This document shows, piece by piece, positions 8,049 through 16,549 of a stretch of 64,000 bases of DNA (its first letter is position 1; every line of letters begins with the position of its first letter). The notes under the pieces are model-generated. The model was not told the DNA's origin and made no database searches. It saw only the letters and a list, made by a program, of their open reading frames with translations. The translations under genes were made by a program, and so were the position numbers. The DNA is from Thermoproteota archaeon (GTDB taxonomy: Archaea; Thermoproteota; Thermoprotei_A; Sulfolobales; Pyrodictiaceae), in assembly GCA_013153145.1 (NCBI GenBank), contig JAADEY010000012.1, forward strand, positions 1 through 64,000, in the 5' to 3' direction.

Positions 8049-8900
8049 CCTCACGGCCTCGGCGGCGGATACCCTCTCGTACATGCATGTGCACCTCCTG
8101 CCCCCGAGGTACCTGCAGATAGCCTCGGCCGCCTCGACCACCGCGTCGAGGGGTTCTAGGCCGTCTAGGAGCCCTAGGAGTAGTCTTGCTGTGAACCCGT
8201 CTCCGAGGCCGGTTGGATCCTCCGCCTTCGGGCCGCACGCCTCAACGTAGTATAGGTTGTTGTTGACTGCTGCAAGGAGGCCCCGGTAGCCCATTGTGAG
8301 GACTAGGCTTCTGCCCGTCCTGGCTGCCTCTAGTAGGAGCCTTGCCGAGTGCTCTGCGCCTAGGTCGTCTATTCCCAGCTTGAAGACTATGTTCTCCCTC
8401 CTGCCCGCCATCGCTAGCAGCGCCTCCGCCCCGGCAGGGTCGTGGGCTATCCTGCCGTCGGGCAGCCTCCTCCTAGCGTATCCCTGGACGTCGACGACCA
8501 CGTAGGGGTAGGTCGAGGTTATGGCTGCGACGTGGTGGCTGGAGGCCTCACGGTATACCGGTGCTAGGAGTGCTGCCTCGCCGCTCCCGGTTGAGGGTAT
8601 CTCGCCGCAGAACGAGTCCATCACAAGCCTCCTCGTGGCCGCTCCGTCAACGTATAGTAGGTGGAAGACGGTGGTCATGCCCCTCGGCGGGGAGGCCAGC
8701 TCCGCCCCAGCACCCCCATAGCCCTTGACGACGACCTCCTCGCCGCCATGGCAGCCGTAGACGAGTACTCGGGCCTCTCCCCCCAGCAGCCTCGCCGCGT
8801 ACAGGCCGGGCCCCCCGGGCCTGGGGCCCCTCCAGCCGCCGTGGGGGGTGCGGATGTAGTCTATCGTGGGGTTCGCGTAGACGTGTATCTCGGGCCTCAA
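7983..8900 (-). CDS. PfkB-family sugar/nucleoside kinase
   Basis: 305 residues. The C-terminal signature DPTGLGDGFTARLLLGLL (about residues 230-247), with the catalytic Asp of GxGD, and the N-terminal IHVYANPTIDYI and GGPGLYAARLLGGEA place it in the ribokinase/PfkB family. The substrate cannot be told from sequence; archaeal members phosphorylate sugars, nucleosides or inositol. The 3' 66 nt are shared with the convergent glutaredoxin-like gene. The zinc-finger gene lies just upstream on the same strand. Confidence 0.85.
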   Translation of the reverse strand: MRPEIHVYANPTIDYIRTPHGGWRGPRPGGPGLYAARLLGGEARVLVYGCHGGEEVVVKGYGGAGAELASPPRGMTTVFHLLYVDGAATRRLVMDSFCGEIPSTGSGEAALLAPVYREASSHHVAAITSTYPYVVVDVQGYARRRLPDGRIAHDPAGAEALLAMAGRRENIVFKLGIDDLGAEHSARLLLEAARTGRSLVLTMGYRGLLAAVNNNLYYVEACGPKAEDPTGLGDGFTARLLLGLLDGLEPLDAVVEAAEAICRYLGGRRCTCMYERVSAAEAVRLAHWGCGEGAGGGPMRPHHEG

Positions 8901-8905
8901 GCCTG

Positions 8906-9118
8906 CTACTCCTCTTCCTCCTGCTCCTCCGGGTGCCTCACCGGCGCCTTCCTCTTATGCCTCATGTAGCCCTTTACATGGGCTAGTATGTGGCGGAGGA
9001 GATCCTCCGGGGTGAAGAAGTATGTGGCCTCGTCGCCGACGCCGCAGAGGGGGCAGGCCATTAGGCCCGTCTGCTTATCCCTCTTCACCCTCAGCCTCAC
9101 TCCGTGGTACTCTATCAC
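8906..9118 (-). CDS. Small C2H2-type zinc-finger protein
   Basis: 70 residues with CPLCGVGDEATYFFTPEDLL followed by RHILAHV, giving a Cys2-His2 pattern, then a basic stretch (RHKRKAP) and an acidic tail of Glu residues. Such small archaeal zinc-finger proteins bind nucleic acid or protein; the target is unknown. It ends 5 nt before the PfkB kinase start and is likely co-transcribed with it. Confidence 0.7.
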   Translation of the reverse strand: MIEYHGVRLRVKRDKQTGLMACPLCGVGDEATYFFTPEDLLRHILAHVKGYMRHKRKAPVRHPEEQEEEE

Positions 9119-9160
9119 CGTGTCCTCCCATACTGGCTCCCATTGGAGTGCCAGTGGGCG

Positions 9161-10531
9161 TCACCTCCCCGAGAGCTTCGCCTCGAACTCCTGTATGAGG
9201 CCGGTCACCTTCTCTACCCACTGGTCTAGGCTGCTAGGGGACTCCGGGTACTGTAGGTAGAGCTGCCTTATCCTCTTCATGTAGTCCGCCACGGTCTTCA
9301 ATTGTCTTAGGAGGCTCGGCCTCTTGAGGCCGCGGAGCATTATTAGGGCCTTCTCGACGACGCTGACCTTCAGCTCGCCGCGGCTGCTAACCTCCGTCAC
9401 GTCCATCTCCGGTATTAGGCGCTTCTCCATGCCGTAGTTGAGCTCGTCGTTGCTGAGCCTCTGGAGGAACCTGCGGAAGATGTCTAGGGCTGCCTGCTTA
9501 GCCCCTATGCTCGTCATGTACTCCATGTTTAGGCTCCAGAGGCACTCGGCGCTCCTGCAGCCCCTCTCTAGGGCGGATGTTATCGTCTGGGAGGCTAGGT
9601 AGGCGGCGTAGAAGGCGTATCCCATGCCCCCGCCGTGGACGGGGTTGACGTTGTAGGCTGCATCCCCTATGACTATGAGGCCATTGTCGACCATGCTGTT
9701 GCAGGGCCTCCTGGTGGGGACCGCTGCTCCGCCCGCCTCGACGACCTTGTACCTGCCCCTCACTATGTCTAGGTCCTTCAGCCTCTTGAAGAACGGTTTT
9801 GGTGAGAGCCCCCTACCGCCCTGCACTCCGAGGCCTATGTTGACCCTCTTCGCGCCCTCGGGGAAGAACCACCAGTATCCTCCTGGTGCGAGCTCCTGGT
9901 CGAGGTATATCCTTATTATCTCTGGCTCCTCTATCTCCCTGTCCTCGTAGACCCAAACCTCCCTGTAGGCTATGTTAGTGTCGAGTGGGGATAGCTCGTC
10001 GTCGACGAGGCTCCCGGGGAACCTCCTTGCCACGGCCCTCACGAAGCCGGTTGCATCGACCACTATCTGGGCCTTAGCTTCAACAACCATGCCGTCGGGC
10101 CTCACGACCCGTAGGCCGGTGACCGCCCCCTCCTTCACGATCGGTGCTATGACTGAGTGTTGGAGGTATAGCTCGACGCCCTTCTCGACTGCCTTGCCGA
10201 GGAGGTATTGGCCTAGCCTCCTCCTGTCAATGATGTAGCCCTCTCCGCCGACGCGGTACCTCGTCCTCCTATCGGGGGAGTAGATGTAGACCCCCTCGAC
10301 CCGCTGCCTCACAACCTCTGGTGGCGGCTGCGGCAGCCTGGCGTTCGTGAAGTGGTGTACTGCGACGGCGTCTCCGCAGGGCTTGCCCCATAGATCCTCC
10401 CATGGCCTTATCTCGATGACCCCTACCCTCAAGCCGGTGCCGGCGAGGTGGTAGGCTAGCACGGTGCCCGCAGGCCCAGCGCCCGCGATCAGGACGTCGA
10501 ACTTCGAGCCGTCCTGGAGAAGCTCCGCCAT
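9161..10531 (-). CDS. Geranylgeranyl reductase family FAD-dependent enzyme
   Basis: 456 residues from the ATG at 10531, chosen because GAGGAG lies 8 nt upstream and this avoids overlap with the divergent hsp20 promoter. The N-terminal FAD-binding motif is DVLIAGAGPAGTVLAYHLAG; the second FAD motif is GLIVIGDAAYNVNPVHGGGM. This matches the archaeal geranylgeranyl reductase group that saturates the isoprenoid chains of archaeal lipids, although homologues act on other substrates. About 45 further residues upstream are open but unlike the family. The Tes homologue elsewhere in the window acts in the same lipid pathway. Confidence 0.85.
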   Translation of the reverse strand: MAELLQDGSKFDVLIAGAGPAGTVLAYHLAGTGLRVGVIEIRPWEDLWGKPCGDAVAVHHFTNARLPQPPPEVVRQRVEGVYIYSPDRRTRYRVGGEGYIIDRRRLGQYLLGKAVEKGVELYLQHSVIAPIVKEGAVTGLRVVRPDGMVVEAKAQIVVDATGFVRAVARRFPGSLVDDELSPLDTNIAYREVWVYEDREIEEPEIIRIYLDQELAPGGYWWFFPEGAKRVNIGLGVQGGRGLSPKPFFKRLKDLDIVRGRYKVVEAGGAAVPTRRPCNSMVDNGLIVIGDAAYNVNPVHGGGMGYAFYAAYLASQTITSALERGCRSAECLWSLNMEYMTSIGAKQAALDIFRRFLQRLSNDELNYGMEKRLIPEMDVTEVSSRGELKVSVVEKALIMLRGLKRPSLLRQLKTVADYMKRIRQLYLQYPESPSSLDQWVEKVTGLIQEFEAKLSGR

Positions 10532-10595
10532 GATGCACTCCTCGGGCAATTCTTGTAAAGGGGGGTTCGGGGACATAACCATATCGGGGATTGCT

Positions 10596-11123
10596 GTGAG
10601 CTTCTGGAGGCGTAGGAGCATATTCGATATATTCGATGAGATGATGCGCGACATCGAGGAGATGTTCTACGACCTTGAGCGCGAGTTCGAGCGCTTCATG
10701 ACGGAGCGTAGGGGCGGCAAGGTGGAGCCCCTAATCTACGGGTTCAGGATATACATTGGGCCGGACGGCAAGCCCGTCATAGAGGAGTTCGGTAATGTTA
10801 AGAGGAAGGGCAGGAGGACTGTCATAAAGGAGGAGGTTGAGCCACTCGTAGACGTCTTCGAGGACGAGGACAAGGTGACAATCGTTGCTGAGCTGCCCGG
10901 CGTCGACAAGGACAAGATAGATATCAGGATAACGAAGGACAACAGGCTCATCATTAGGGCTAGGGACGAGAACCGCAAGTACTACAAGGAGATAGAGCTG
11001 CCCGCCAAGGTCAAGCCCGAGACGGCTAAGGCGAAGTACAAGAACGGCGTGCTGGAGATAGTCATCGAGAAGGAGAAGCCCAAGAAAGAGGAGGAAGAGG
11101 GCATAAAGGTCAAGGTCGAGTAA
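10596..11123 (+). CDS. Small heat-shock protein Hsp20 (alpha-crystallin family)
   Basis: 175 residues from the GTG at 10596 (CGGGGA upstream), giving the usual N-terminus FWRRRSIFDIFDEM. The alpha-crystallin domain covers about residues 85-165 with VDVFEDEDKVTIVAELPGVD and the C-terminal strand AKYKNGVLEIVIEKEK. It is an ATP-independent holdase that forms oligomers and protects proteins from aggregation. The tail (KKEEEEGIKVKVE) has the IxV-type motif used for oligomer contacts. Divergent from the reductase gene. Confidence 0.93.
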   Translation: MSFWRRRSIFDIFDEMMRDIEEMFYDLEREFERFMTERRGGKVEPLIYGFRIYIGPDGKPVIEEFGNVKRKGRRTVIKEEVEPLVDVFEDEDKVTIVAELPGVDKDKIDIRITKDNRLIIRARDENRKYYKEIELPAKVKPETAKAKYKNGVLEIVIEKEKPKKEEEEGIKVKVE

Positions 11124-11126
11124 GCA

Positions 11127-11657
11127 CTACCACTCTATGACGGCTGAGCCTCCGAGAGGATCATCTATCACAAGCTTGAACTTTTTGCGGCCCTCGAGGG
11201 CCTCCTCCAACTCCCTCCTCTTCTCCCTGCATGTATCCTCGTCGGCCTCGCCGCTCCTGCATAGGAAGTCTAGTACGTCGAGAAACCTCCTCAGCACCCC
11301 CTCCACGGTCGTTATGAAGCCCTGCGCTGCCGGGCCCGGCTTCATCTCGAGGCCCAGCTCGGGTATCCTTAGGGTTGCCGAGGATGCCTTCACTACCAGC
11401 TTGTTTAGGTCTTCGGGTTTCTCGACGCTGAACTCGACGTGTCTCTTCCCTTTGCCGTCGAGGAGCATTACGTCGCTCACCCTGTAGCCGCACCGGCTGC
11501 ACCTCCCGCTTGTCAGTAGTACTCTGCCCACGTGCGGCATGTCGTAGACGTGGTGTGTGATCTTCATTGGTGCCTGGCAGGCGGGGCAGGGTATTTCCTC
11601 CTCCCCGACGAGCGTGGGGCCGACCCGGCTCTCCTTCTTCTCGTCCTCGGGGTTCAT
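11127..11657 (-). CDS. ZPR1-type zinc-finger protein
   Basis: 176 residues with one ZPR1 module: a C4 zinc finger (CPACQAPM near residue 24, and SGRCSRCGYRVSDV near 51) followed by a beta-sandwich ending in GLEMKPGPAAQGFITTVEGVL and a helical pair. Eukaryotic ZPR1 has two modules and binds eEF1A; archaeal proteins have a single one and their role is unproven. Convergent with hsp20 (3-bp gap). A TATA-like GAATTTAACC lies about 40 nt upstream. Confidence 0.9.
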   Translation of the reverse strand: MNPEDEKKESRVGPTLVGEEEIPCPACQAPMKITHHVYDMPHVGRVLLTSGRCSRCGYRVSDVMLLDGKGKRHVEFSVEKPEDLNKLVVKASSATLRIPELGLEMKPGPAAQGFITTVEGVLRRFLDVLDFLCRSGEADEDTCREKRRELEEALEGRKKFKLVIDDPLGGSAVIEW

Positions 11658-11841
11658 GGCCGGTACTACCGTATATCGGATTGATGGTGGCTGGTTAAAT
11701 TCTCTCGGGCTGGGCTGTGGGGTGTTTATATGTGGATGTTAATCCGGGCTGGGGGCATTCTTCAAGCCCCGCCACCTATACTAGACTCTAAATAGCAGTT
11801 CCTCTAAACAGAAGTACCTGCATGACGGGGGCAAGCGTCCC

Positions 11842-12126
11842 TTGCGGCGCTGGAGTCGCCGATCAGACGATAATAGTATTGAAGTTATACAGCCCGAGGT
11901 CAAGAAGGTGGTTAGTGTCAAGCTTGACGTGGAGCTGATAGAGCAGCTTGATAGGTGCTGGCGCAGGCACGGCTACCGCTCGCGCAGCGAGTTCATCCGC
12001 GAGGCCATACTCTTCTACATGCAGTACAAGGATGCTGAGGAGGCCGCTAAGAAGAAGGAGAGCCGCATCGAGAGCGATGAAGCCCTTAAAGACCTGGAGG
12101 AGCTCCTGCAGGGGCTAGTGATATAG
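11842..12126 (+). CDS. Ribbon-helix-helix (CopG/NikR-like) regulator
   Basis: 94 residues from a TTG. Residues about 22-63 are a typical RHH DNA-binding domain: strand KKVVSVKLDVELIEQLDRCW, then helices around RSRSEFIREAILFYMQ. The tail is charged and helical, without the NikR metal-binding domain. Its stop (TAG) overlaps the GTG of the next radical SAM gene by 1 nt, so it probably belongs to that operon and may autoregulate it. A TATA-like CTCTAAATAG sits about 55 nt upstream. Confidence 0.82.
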   Translation: MRRWSRRSDDNSIEVIQPEVKKVVSVKLDVELIEQLDRCWRRHGYRSRSEFIREAILFYMQYKDAEEAAKKKESRIESDEALKDLEELLQGLVI

Positions 12127-13052
12127 TGGAGGCCCCCAGGCTCATCCGTGTTTCATTAGCCACTCTCCAATGCCTGGAGGAGGGGGTGTGCCGCAGCCCC
12201 ACCGCCTACCTCCTACTATACAGCCCCGATGGCTGCATGGCGTGGTGCAGGTACTGTACACAGTCTAGGTCGAGTAGGTGTTCGAGGAGGCTCTTGTCGA
12301 GGGTTACATGGCCTCTCGTCGAGCTCGAGCACGTGCTGGCGGGGCTCTGGAGGTTTAGGCACGTATGCCTCCAGTGCGTGTTGAAGCCGGGCTTCGCCTA
12401 TGAGGCGCTGGGTGTTGTGAGGGCTGTGAGGAGGAGCGGCTTCGGGGGCACAGTATCCGTCGCGATCAACCCCGTCGGGCGCGGTATTGTTGAGAGGCTT
12501 GCCGACCACGTCGACTATATAGGGGTAGGCCTTGACGCCTGCTCCCCCCGCGTGTTCTCTGAGATGTTGAAGCCTTATACGTGGAGTGTTTACCTCGACT
12601 TCGCCAAGACTTGTTCGAGGGTTCTCGGGGAGGGGATGGTGTCCGTCCACCTCATAGTAGGCCTCGGCGAGACGCCGAGGGAGTACCTGCAGGTCCTCGA
12701 GTGGATCTACTCCTCTGGGTGCAGGGCAGCGCTCTTCGCCTACACCCCCCTCCCCTGCCTCTCATACCGGGGCGGGAGGCCGGGCCTCCGCTACTACCGC
12801 TGGTGCCAGCTGGCCAGGAGGCTCGCAGAGGAGGGCCTCGACCCTGCACAGTACCTCGACCCGGACTCGCTGTGCATTAGGAGGGAGCCACCGGAGAGGG
12901 TCTACCCCGTCGCATTCCTCACGAGCGGCTGCCCGCACTGTACCAGACCCTACTACAACGAGTCTCCAAGGGATACGAGGCCATACAACTATCCATCGGT
13001 CGAGCCGCTGGCCGACTGGAGGAGCGAGGTGGAGGTGCTTAGGGGGTGCTGA
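12126..13052 (+). CDS. Radical SAM protein, candidate archaeal lipoyl synthase subunit (LipS-type)
   Basis: 308 residues. The radical SAM cluster motif is C-x3-C-x2-C at Cys37, Cys41, Cys44 (CMAWCRYC). A second conserved Cys pair near the C-terminus (SGCPHCTRPYYNE, Cys269 and Cys272), followed by a YNYP motif, resembles the auxiliary-cluster region I recall from the LipS1/LipS2 lipoyl synthases of Thermococcus. It overlaps the next radical SAM gene by 7 nt, and such pairing fits the two-component enzyme. Older annotation would call it biotin-synthase-like. The lipoyl role is inferred. Confidence 0.6.
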   Translation: MEAPRLIRVSLATLQCLEEGVCRSPTAYLLLYSPDGCMAWCRYCTQSRSSRCSRRLLSRVTWPLVELEHVLAGLWRFRHVCLQCVLKPGFAYEALGVVRAVRRSGFGGTVSVAINPVGRGIVERLADHVDYIGVGLDACSPRVFSEMLKPYTWSVYLDFAKTCSRVLGEGMVSVHLIVGLGETPREYLQVLEWIYSSGCRAALFAYTPLPCLSYRGGRPGLRYYRWCQLARRLAEEGLDPAQYLDPDSLCIRREPPERVYPVAFLTSGCPHCTRPYYNESPRDTRPYNYPSVEPLADWRSEVEVLRGC

Positions 13053-13909
13053 GACCCATCCTATTCACGCCCGGCAGCTCCTACCCCGCCATCAGCGTGA
13101 CGGGGCGCTGGTGCGGCCTGATGTGCAGCTACTGCAGGGCGAGGTACCTCAGGGGGATGCTTGACGTCGAGGTGCTGCGCCGGCCAGGCATGCATGGGGA
13201 GTGGGTCGGCGTGCTTGTGAGCGGGGGCTTCGACCGCTACGGGAGGCTCCCCGTCCCGGGATGGCTGCCGGGCGTGCTTAGGGAGTTGAGGAGGAGGGGG
13301 CTCATAGTATCAGTGCATTGCCTGAACCCGGAGGGTGGCTGTGAGCGGCTGATCCTGGAGGATGCGGTGGACTACGTGGATCTCGAGGTCCCGGTGTCGC
13401 GGAGGCATGTAGAGTTGATGGGGCTTGGGGAGGGGCTGCCGGATGCGATGGAGTGGCTGGAGCGTATGCGTGTCGAGTACGCCCCCCACCTGCTCATAGG
13501 CTTGCCTGGCGTGGATGAGTCGGAGGAGCTGACCGCCGTGGATAGGCTCACCTCATACGTGTTCGACGTAGCCGTGTTCATAGTCTTCATACCCACGAAG
13601 GGGACCCCGCTATGGTGTGCCAGTGCACCGGGGCCCGGGAGGGTACTGAGGGTTCTGCGCTACGCCTCTGATAGGCTGGGGGCGGAGATCGCCCTCGGCT
13701 GCATGAGGCCCTACGCGTTGAAAAGGATGCTTGACCCCTTCCTCGCCGCAGTAGGGGGCCTCGTTGATAGGCTTGCTACCCCCTATAGGGGTTTGGCACG
13801 TGTATCTTCAGCTTACCGCGTTCTCCAGGCATGTTGCTCGATACCCTCTCGGTTCTTGACAAGTGTTCCTCGATCTCGGCTAGGGCCGCGTAGAGCTCCC
13901 TCCTCATAG
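13046..13909 (+). CDS. Radical SAM protein, candidate partner lipoyl synthase subunit (LipS-type)
   Basis: 287 residues from a GTG overlapping the previous gene's stop. The radical SAM motif is at Cys23, Cys27, Cys30 (CGLMCSYCRARYL), preceded by PAISVTG, which resembles the archaeal LipS group. Further motifs are VSGGFDRYGRLP and LLIGLPGV. Together with the upstream gene it probably forms a two-protein sulfur-insertion enzyme. The last 45 or so residues (Arg/Ser-rich) lie in sequence shared with the convergent HTH gene (134-nt overlap) and may be a non-conserved extension. Confidence 0.58.
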   Translation: MLRPILFTPGSSYPAISVTGRWCGLMCSYCRARYLRGMLDVEVLRRPGMHGEWVGVLVSGGFDRYGRLPVPGWLPGVLRELRRRGLIVSVHCLNPEGGCERLILEDAVDYVDLEVPVSRRHVELMGLGEGLPDAMEWLERMRVEYAPHLLIGLPGVDESEELTAVDRLTSYVFDVAVFIVFIPTKGTPLWCASAPGPGRVLRVLRYASDRLGAEIALGCMRPYALKRMLDPFLAAVGGLVDRLATPYRGLARVSSAYRVLQACCSIPSRFLTSVPRSRLGPRRAPSS

Positions 13910-14243
13910 CCTCGGTGCATGCCTCGACATCCCTCCTCAGCCTCTCCAAGACCTCCTTCTTGTCGCTTATGTAGTACTTCGACCTCGGCCTGCCCACCGA
14001 CTGTTTCTTGGCTCTCCGCCTGCTCGCAAAACCTAGCTCCACCAGCTTGTTGAGTGAGCGGTTGACGGTCGCCTTGCTGAGGCTCATCTCTGCGGCGAGG
14101 GTGTCGACGTCGTACTCGTTGCCCTTTAGGAGGCGTAGGAGTATCTGTATGTCTGTCTCGGAGAAGTCGTAGCAGAACCTCAACACGTCGCTTAGGGTTA
14201 TCTCTCTACCGGAGGGCGCCCTGGATCGCCTACGCATGAGCAT
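13776..14243 (-). CDS. TrmB/MarR-like HTH transcriptional regulator
   Basis: 155 residues. A winged helix-turn-helix spans about residues 28-95: FSETDIQILLRLLKGNEYDV, then LAAEMSLSKATVNRSLNKLVELGF, and a basic wing (RRRAKKQSVGRPRSKYYIS). A helical segment (EVLERLRRDVEACTEAM) probably dimerises. It resembles archaeal TrmB/ArsR-type regulators; the effector is unknown. The 3' 134 nt overlap the convergent radical SAM gene. AT-rich DNA with TATA-like ATAAATAAAATAAAGG lies upstream. Confidence 0.75.
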   Translation of the reverse strand: MLMRRRSRAPSGREITLSDVLRFCYDFSETDIQILLRLLKGNEYDVDTLAAEMSLSKATVNRSLNKLVELGFASRRRAKKQSVGRPRSKYYISDKKEVLERLRRDVEACTEAMRRELYAALAEIEEHLSRTERVSSNMPGERGKLKIHVPNPYRG

Positions 14244-14291
14244 CGTTTCCCTCCAAAGCTAGCCTGGTCTACTCCAGTTACAAGTATCTTC

Positions 14292-14310
14292 CTTTATTTT
14301 ATTTATGTGT
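14292..14310 (-). promoter_or_regulatory. AT-rich promoter element of the HTH gene
   Basis: The minus strand reads a run of A/T containing AAATAAAATAAAGG about 50-65 nt before the ATG at 14243, the most AT-rich stretch in the region and a likely TATA box. Confidence 0.35.
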
Positions 14311-14372
14311 TTCGTAGTTAAGCAATCTGCTACGCCTAGGATAAGCCCCGTGGATCTAAATAAAATCACTAT

Positions 14373-14969
14373 TCACGTCGCTGTAGAAACAATACCTATA
14401 ATGCCTTCCCTTATCATTGCCACAGCGATTGCCGTCAGTATGAGCGACATTATCTTGGCCAGCGCGACTCCACCACTCCTCCCGAGAACCCTCAGCATCA
14501 CGTCGCTGTGTACTAGCAGTGCTAGCGTGACGAGTATGTTGACTGCTATAGCTATCATTGTCGGTATGAGGCCATACACGGACTTTATGTAGAGCGTTGT
14601 GGCTATGGCTGCCGGGCCTGCGAGGAGCGGTGTCGCTAGGGGGACTATGGCGAGTGACTCCTCGTCCTCGGCCCTTATGGCGCCTGCCTCAGTGAACCCC
14701 ATTATTCCCGCTATGCCGTAGATTAGGAGGATTATCCCGCCGGCCACCTTGAAGTCGTTTACCGTTATGCCGAAGTACTCGAAGATGAAGTCTCCGAGGA
14801 GGGCGAAGGCTACCAGTATGACTGCGGCAACCTGTATACTCCTTAGGATTATCCTTCTCCTCCTCTTCGGGTTTATCGAGATGGTCGCGGCGTAGAAGAT
14901 GGGTGCGTTGCCTATCGGGTCTATCGCTATGAGGAGCATTATTATTGCCTTAGCCAGCCCCCCTAGCAT
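14373..14969 (-). CDS. MarC-family integral membrane protein
   Basis: 198 residues with about six hydrophobic segments. The N-terminal signature LIAIDPIGNAPIFYAAT (about residues 12-28) and GGIILLIYGIAGIMG are typical of MarC/UPF0056. The family was once linked to antibiotic resistance, but its transported substrate is unknown. The start overlaps the upstream Cys-rich gene by 20 nt, so the pair is co-transcribed. Confidence 0.9.
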   Translation of the reverse strand: MLGGLAKAIIMLLIAIDPIGNAPIFYAATISINPKRRRRIILRSIQVAAVILVAFALLGDFIFEYFGITVNDFKVAGGIILLIYGIAGIMGFTEAGAIRAEDEESLAIVPLATPLLAGPAAIATTLYIKSVYGLIPTMIAIAVNILVTLALLVHSDVMLRVLGRSGGVALAKIMSLILTAIAVAMIREGIIGIVSTAT

Positions 14970-15309
14970 GGCCTGCCAGCCTCTCCAGGGCCTCTGACGC
15001 CTTTAGGGCTAGGCTCCGTGTACACTTCTCCATGCATTCCTCGATGCAGCGTTCCTCGTCCTCCGCCTCCCTGCATTCATGGTATCTACAGTTGGCCCTG
15101 CAGGCCCTCTCCGAGGGGACTACGACGTATATCCCGCGGCCAGCCATGAGTATCTCGAGCACGTTGACTACTCCCGCCCGGTTCAACACCCTCGTGACGT
15201 CTCGTGGGTCGTCTACCCCTCTCTGGAACACGAAGAACCCCAGCGTCCTCAACGCCTCGGCTATCCTGGCTGCTAGTTCTGCGTCCCCGTTATCCTTTAA
15301 ACTCCTCAA
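14950..15309 (-). CDS. Small Cys-rich hypothetical protein
   Basis: 119 residues from the TTG at 15309, preferred because a strong GGAGGGGGGAG lies just before it; the longer open frame upstream reads against the divergent gene. Residues 1-70 look alpha/beta (ALRTLGFFVFQRG, NVLEILMAGRGIYVVV). Then come six Cys in a helical segment (ACRANCRYHECREAEDEERC, IEECMEKC), a likely metal site. Upstream of and overlapping marC. Family not recognised. Confidence 0.6.
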   Translation of the reverse strand: MRSLKDNGDAELAARIAEALRTLGFFVFQRGVDDPRDVTRVLNRAGVVNVLEILMAGRGIYVVVPSERACRANCRYHECREAEDEERCIEECMEKCTRSLALKASEALERLAGHARGAG

Positions 15310-15337
15310 CGTGTCTCCCCCCTCCAGGTGTCTGTTG

Positions 15338-15574
15338 GTGGCTAGGAGGCTGCCCTCAATATATCTCGAGGGACTCGCCGCCACCGGGCATGTAGTTGAT
15401 GCTCGCCTAGAGGAGTGTGAGGTTCCTGGGAGGGTGAAGATAGTCTGTAGGCTTAGGGATGGTGGTCTGGTTGAGTCGCAGTGTATTGATGAGAGGGGTG
15501 CGCGTAGGCTGCTCTTCTCCATCAAGGAGTATATCAGGTTGTCGAGGGTGATTGTTAGGGGGCAAGGGGCTTGA
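15338..15574 (+). CDS. Small hypothetical protein
   Basis: 78 residues from the GTG at 15338 (an in-frame TTG lies one codon earlier). Codon use is clearly coding on this strand (GAG GAG TGT GAG GTT, AGG CTT AGG GAT). The protein is beta-rich (RVKIVCRLRDGGLVESQCID) with a helical end (LLFSIKEYIRLSRVIV). It is divergent from the Cys-rich gene (28-nt spacer) and overlaps the convergent nucleotidyltransferase-like gene by 20 nt. No family recognised. Confidence 0.5.
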   Translation: MARRLPSIYLEGLAATGHVVDARLEECEVPGRVKIVCRLRDGGLVESQCIDERGARRLLFSIKEYIRLSRVIVRGQGA

Positions 15575-16530
15575 TGTAGCCCGGCTCCCTCCTATCGCCT
15601 ACTAGCAGGGCTGGCTCGCCGTCGACCACTACGTGGAGCCCCCTCACCTCGAACACTCCCCCCTCGAAGAGTGCCGGCTTGTATAGCCCGTCAAGAACTA
15701 TTATGGCGTTGTAGCCGTCGCAGCCCTCGTACTCCTCCACGATGGACGGGTATGAAGCGACGCTCCTCTGCATCGGCTCCACCCTCGCGATACACCTCCC
15801 CCGGCCCCCCGTGTATGTTATCGTCCTTCTCCACGGCTCCCCGGGCACCTGTATCGAGATGGAGGCTGTGTATCCCTCGTAGTGCATCCTGGCCCACGGC
15901 CTGTATAGCCTCTCCACGAGGCTCGCGGGGAGCCCCCTGCTCCGTGCCTCCCTCTCAGCCCATGCGGCTACCTCGCTTCCCTGTAGGGGTGTTCCGGGCG
16001 GGTCTTCTAGCAGTAGACTTGTAGCCGCGGTGTAGCTGTGAATGACGATGTCTATGTCTGAGGCTGCGTGCTGGGCCTCTAGTAGGAGTGAGCCGGTTAT
16101 CCCTGCGCCGCGGCATCCCCGTGTTATGCTGCATGCGAGGCTGGCTGCTGCTTCAGCTAGCCTGCACCATGGCCTCCTGGCCGCCTCGAGGAGGGCTTCC
16201 TCGGAGGAGTAGTGTATCAGTGTCTTGCCGGAGACCGTCGGCACGTCTACGTCGAAGAAGGGGTCGTGTACCAGCCTGGCCGCGGATGAGGCTACTTCGC
16301 GCGGGGCGTAGGTGTCTATGAGTCTCCGCAGCCTCCCGCCCCAGGGGGTTATCCAGGGTGTCTCGGCTGACTCATCTACGATGTACTTGAGCGGGGCTAT
16401 TGGCGCGCCGATCCCCGTGTATGCTATGTGGAGGTGTATGGTGTTGTTCTCGGCGTCTAGGATTAGGTCGCCGGGCCTGAGGATTAGCCTGTGGCTGAGT
16501 ATGTCTAGGAGTGTTGTGGGCCTCGCCCAT
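15555..16530 (-). CDS. Nucleotidyltransferase-like protein with an unresolved start
   Basis: About 325 residues directly downstream of ppsA. The segment ITGSLLLEAQHAASDIDIVI fits the GS...SDIDxxI pattern of MNT-type nucleotidyltransferases. The coding frame has no ATG, GTG or TTG between the ppsA stop and the conserved part. An ATG at 16530-16528 stands exactly where a start is expected but is out of frame by one base: it reads ATGGGCGAGG, whereas ATGGCGAGG would continue as MARPTTLLDIL. Either a one-base error or mutation, or a non-canonical start. Coordinates assume the ATG. Substrate unknown. Confidence 0.6.
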
Positions 16531-16549
16531 GGGGGATAAAAACCGCCGG

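Noticed and set aside
10532-10654. Longer N-terminus for the geranylgeranyl-reductase-type gene
   Set aside because: The extra 41 residues run through the divergent hsp20 start and precede the FAD motif without family likeness; a good ribosome site supports 10531.
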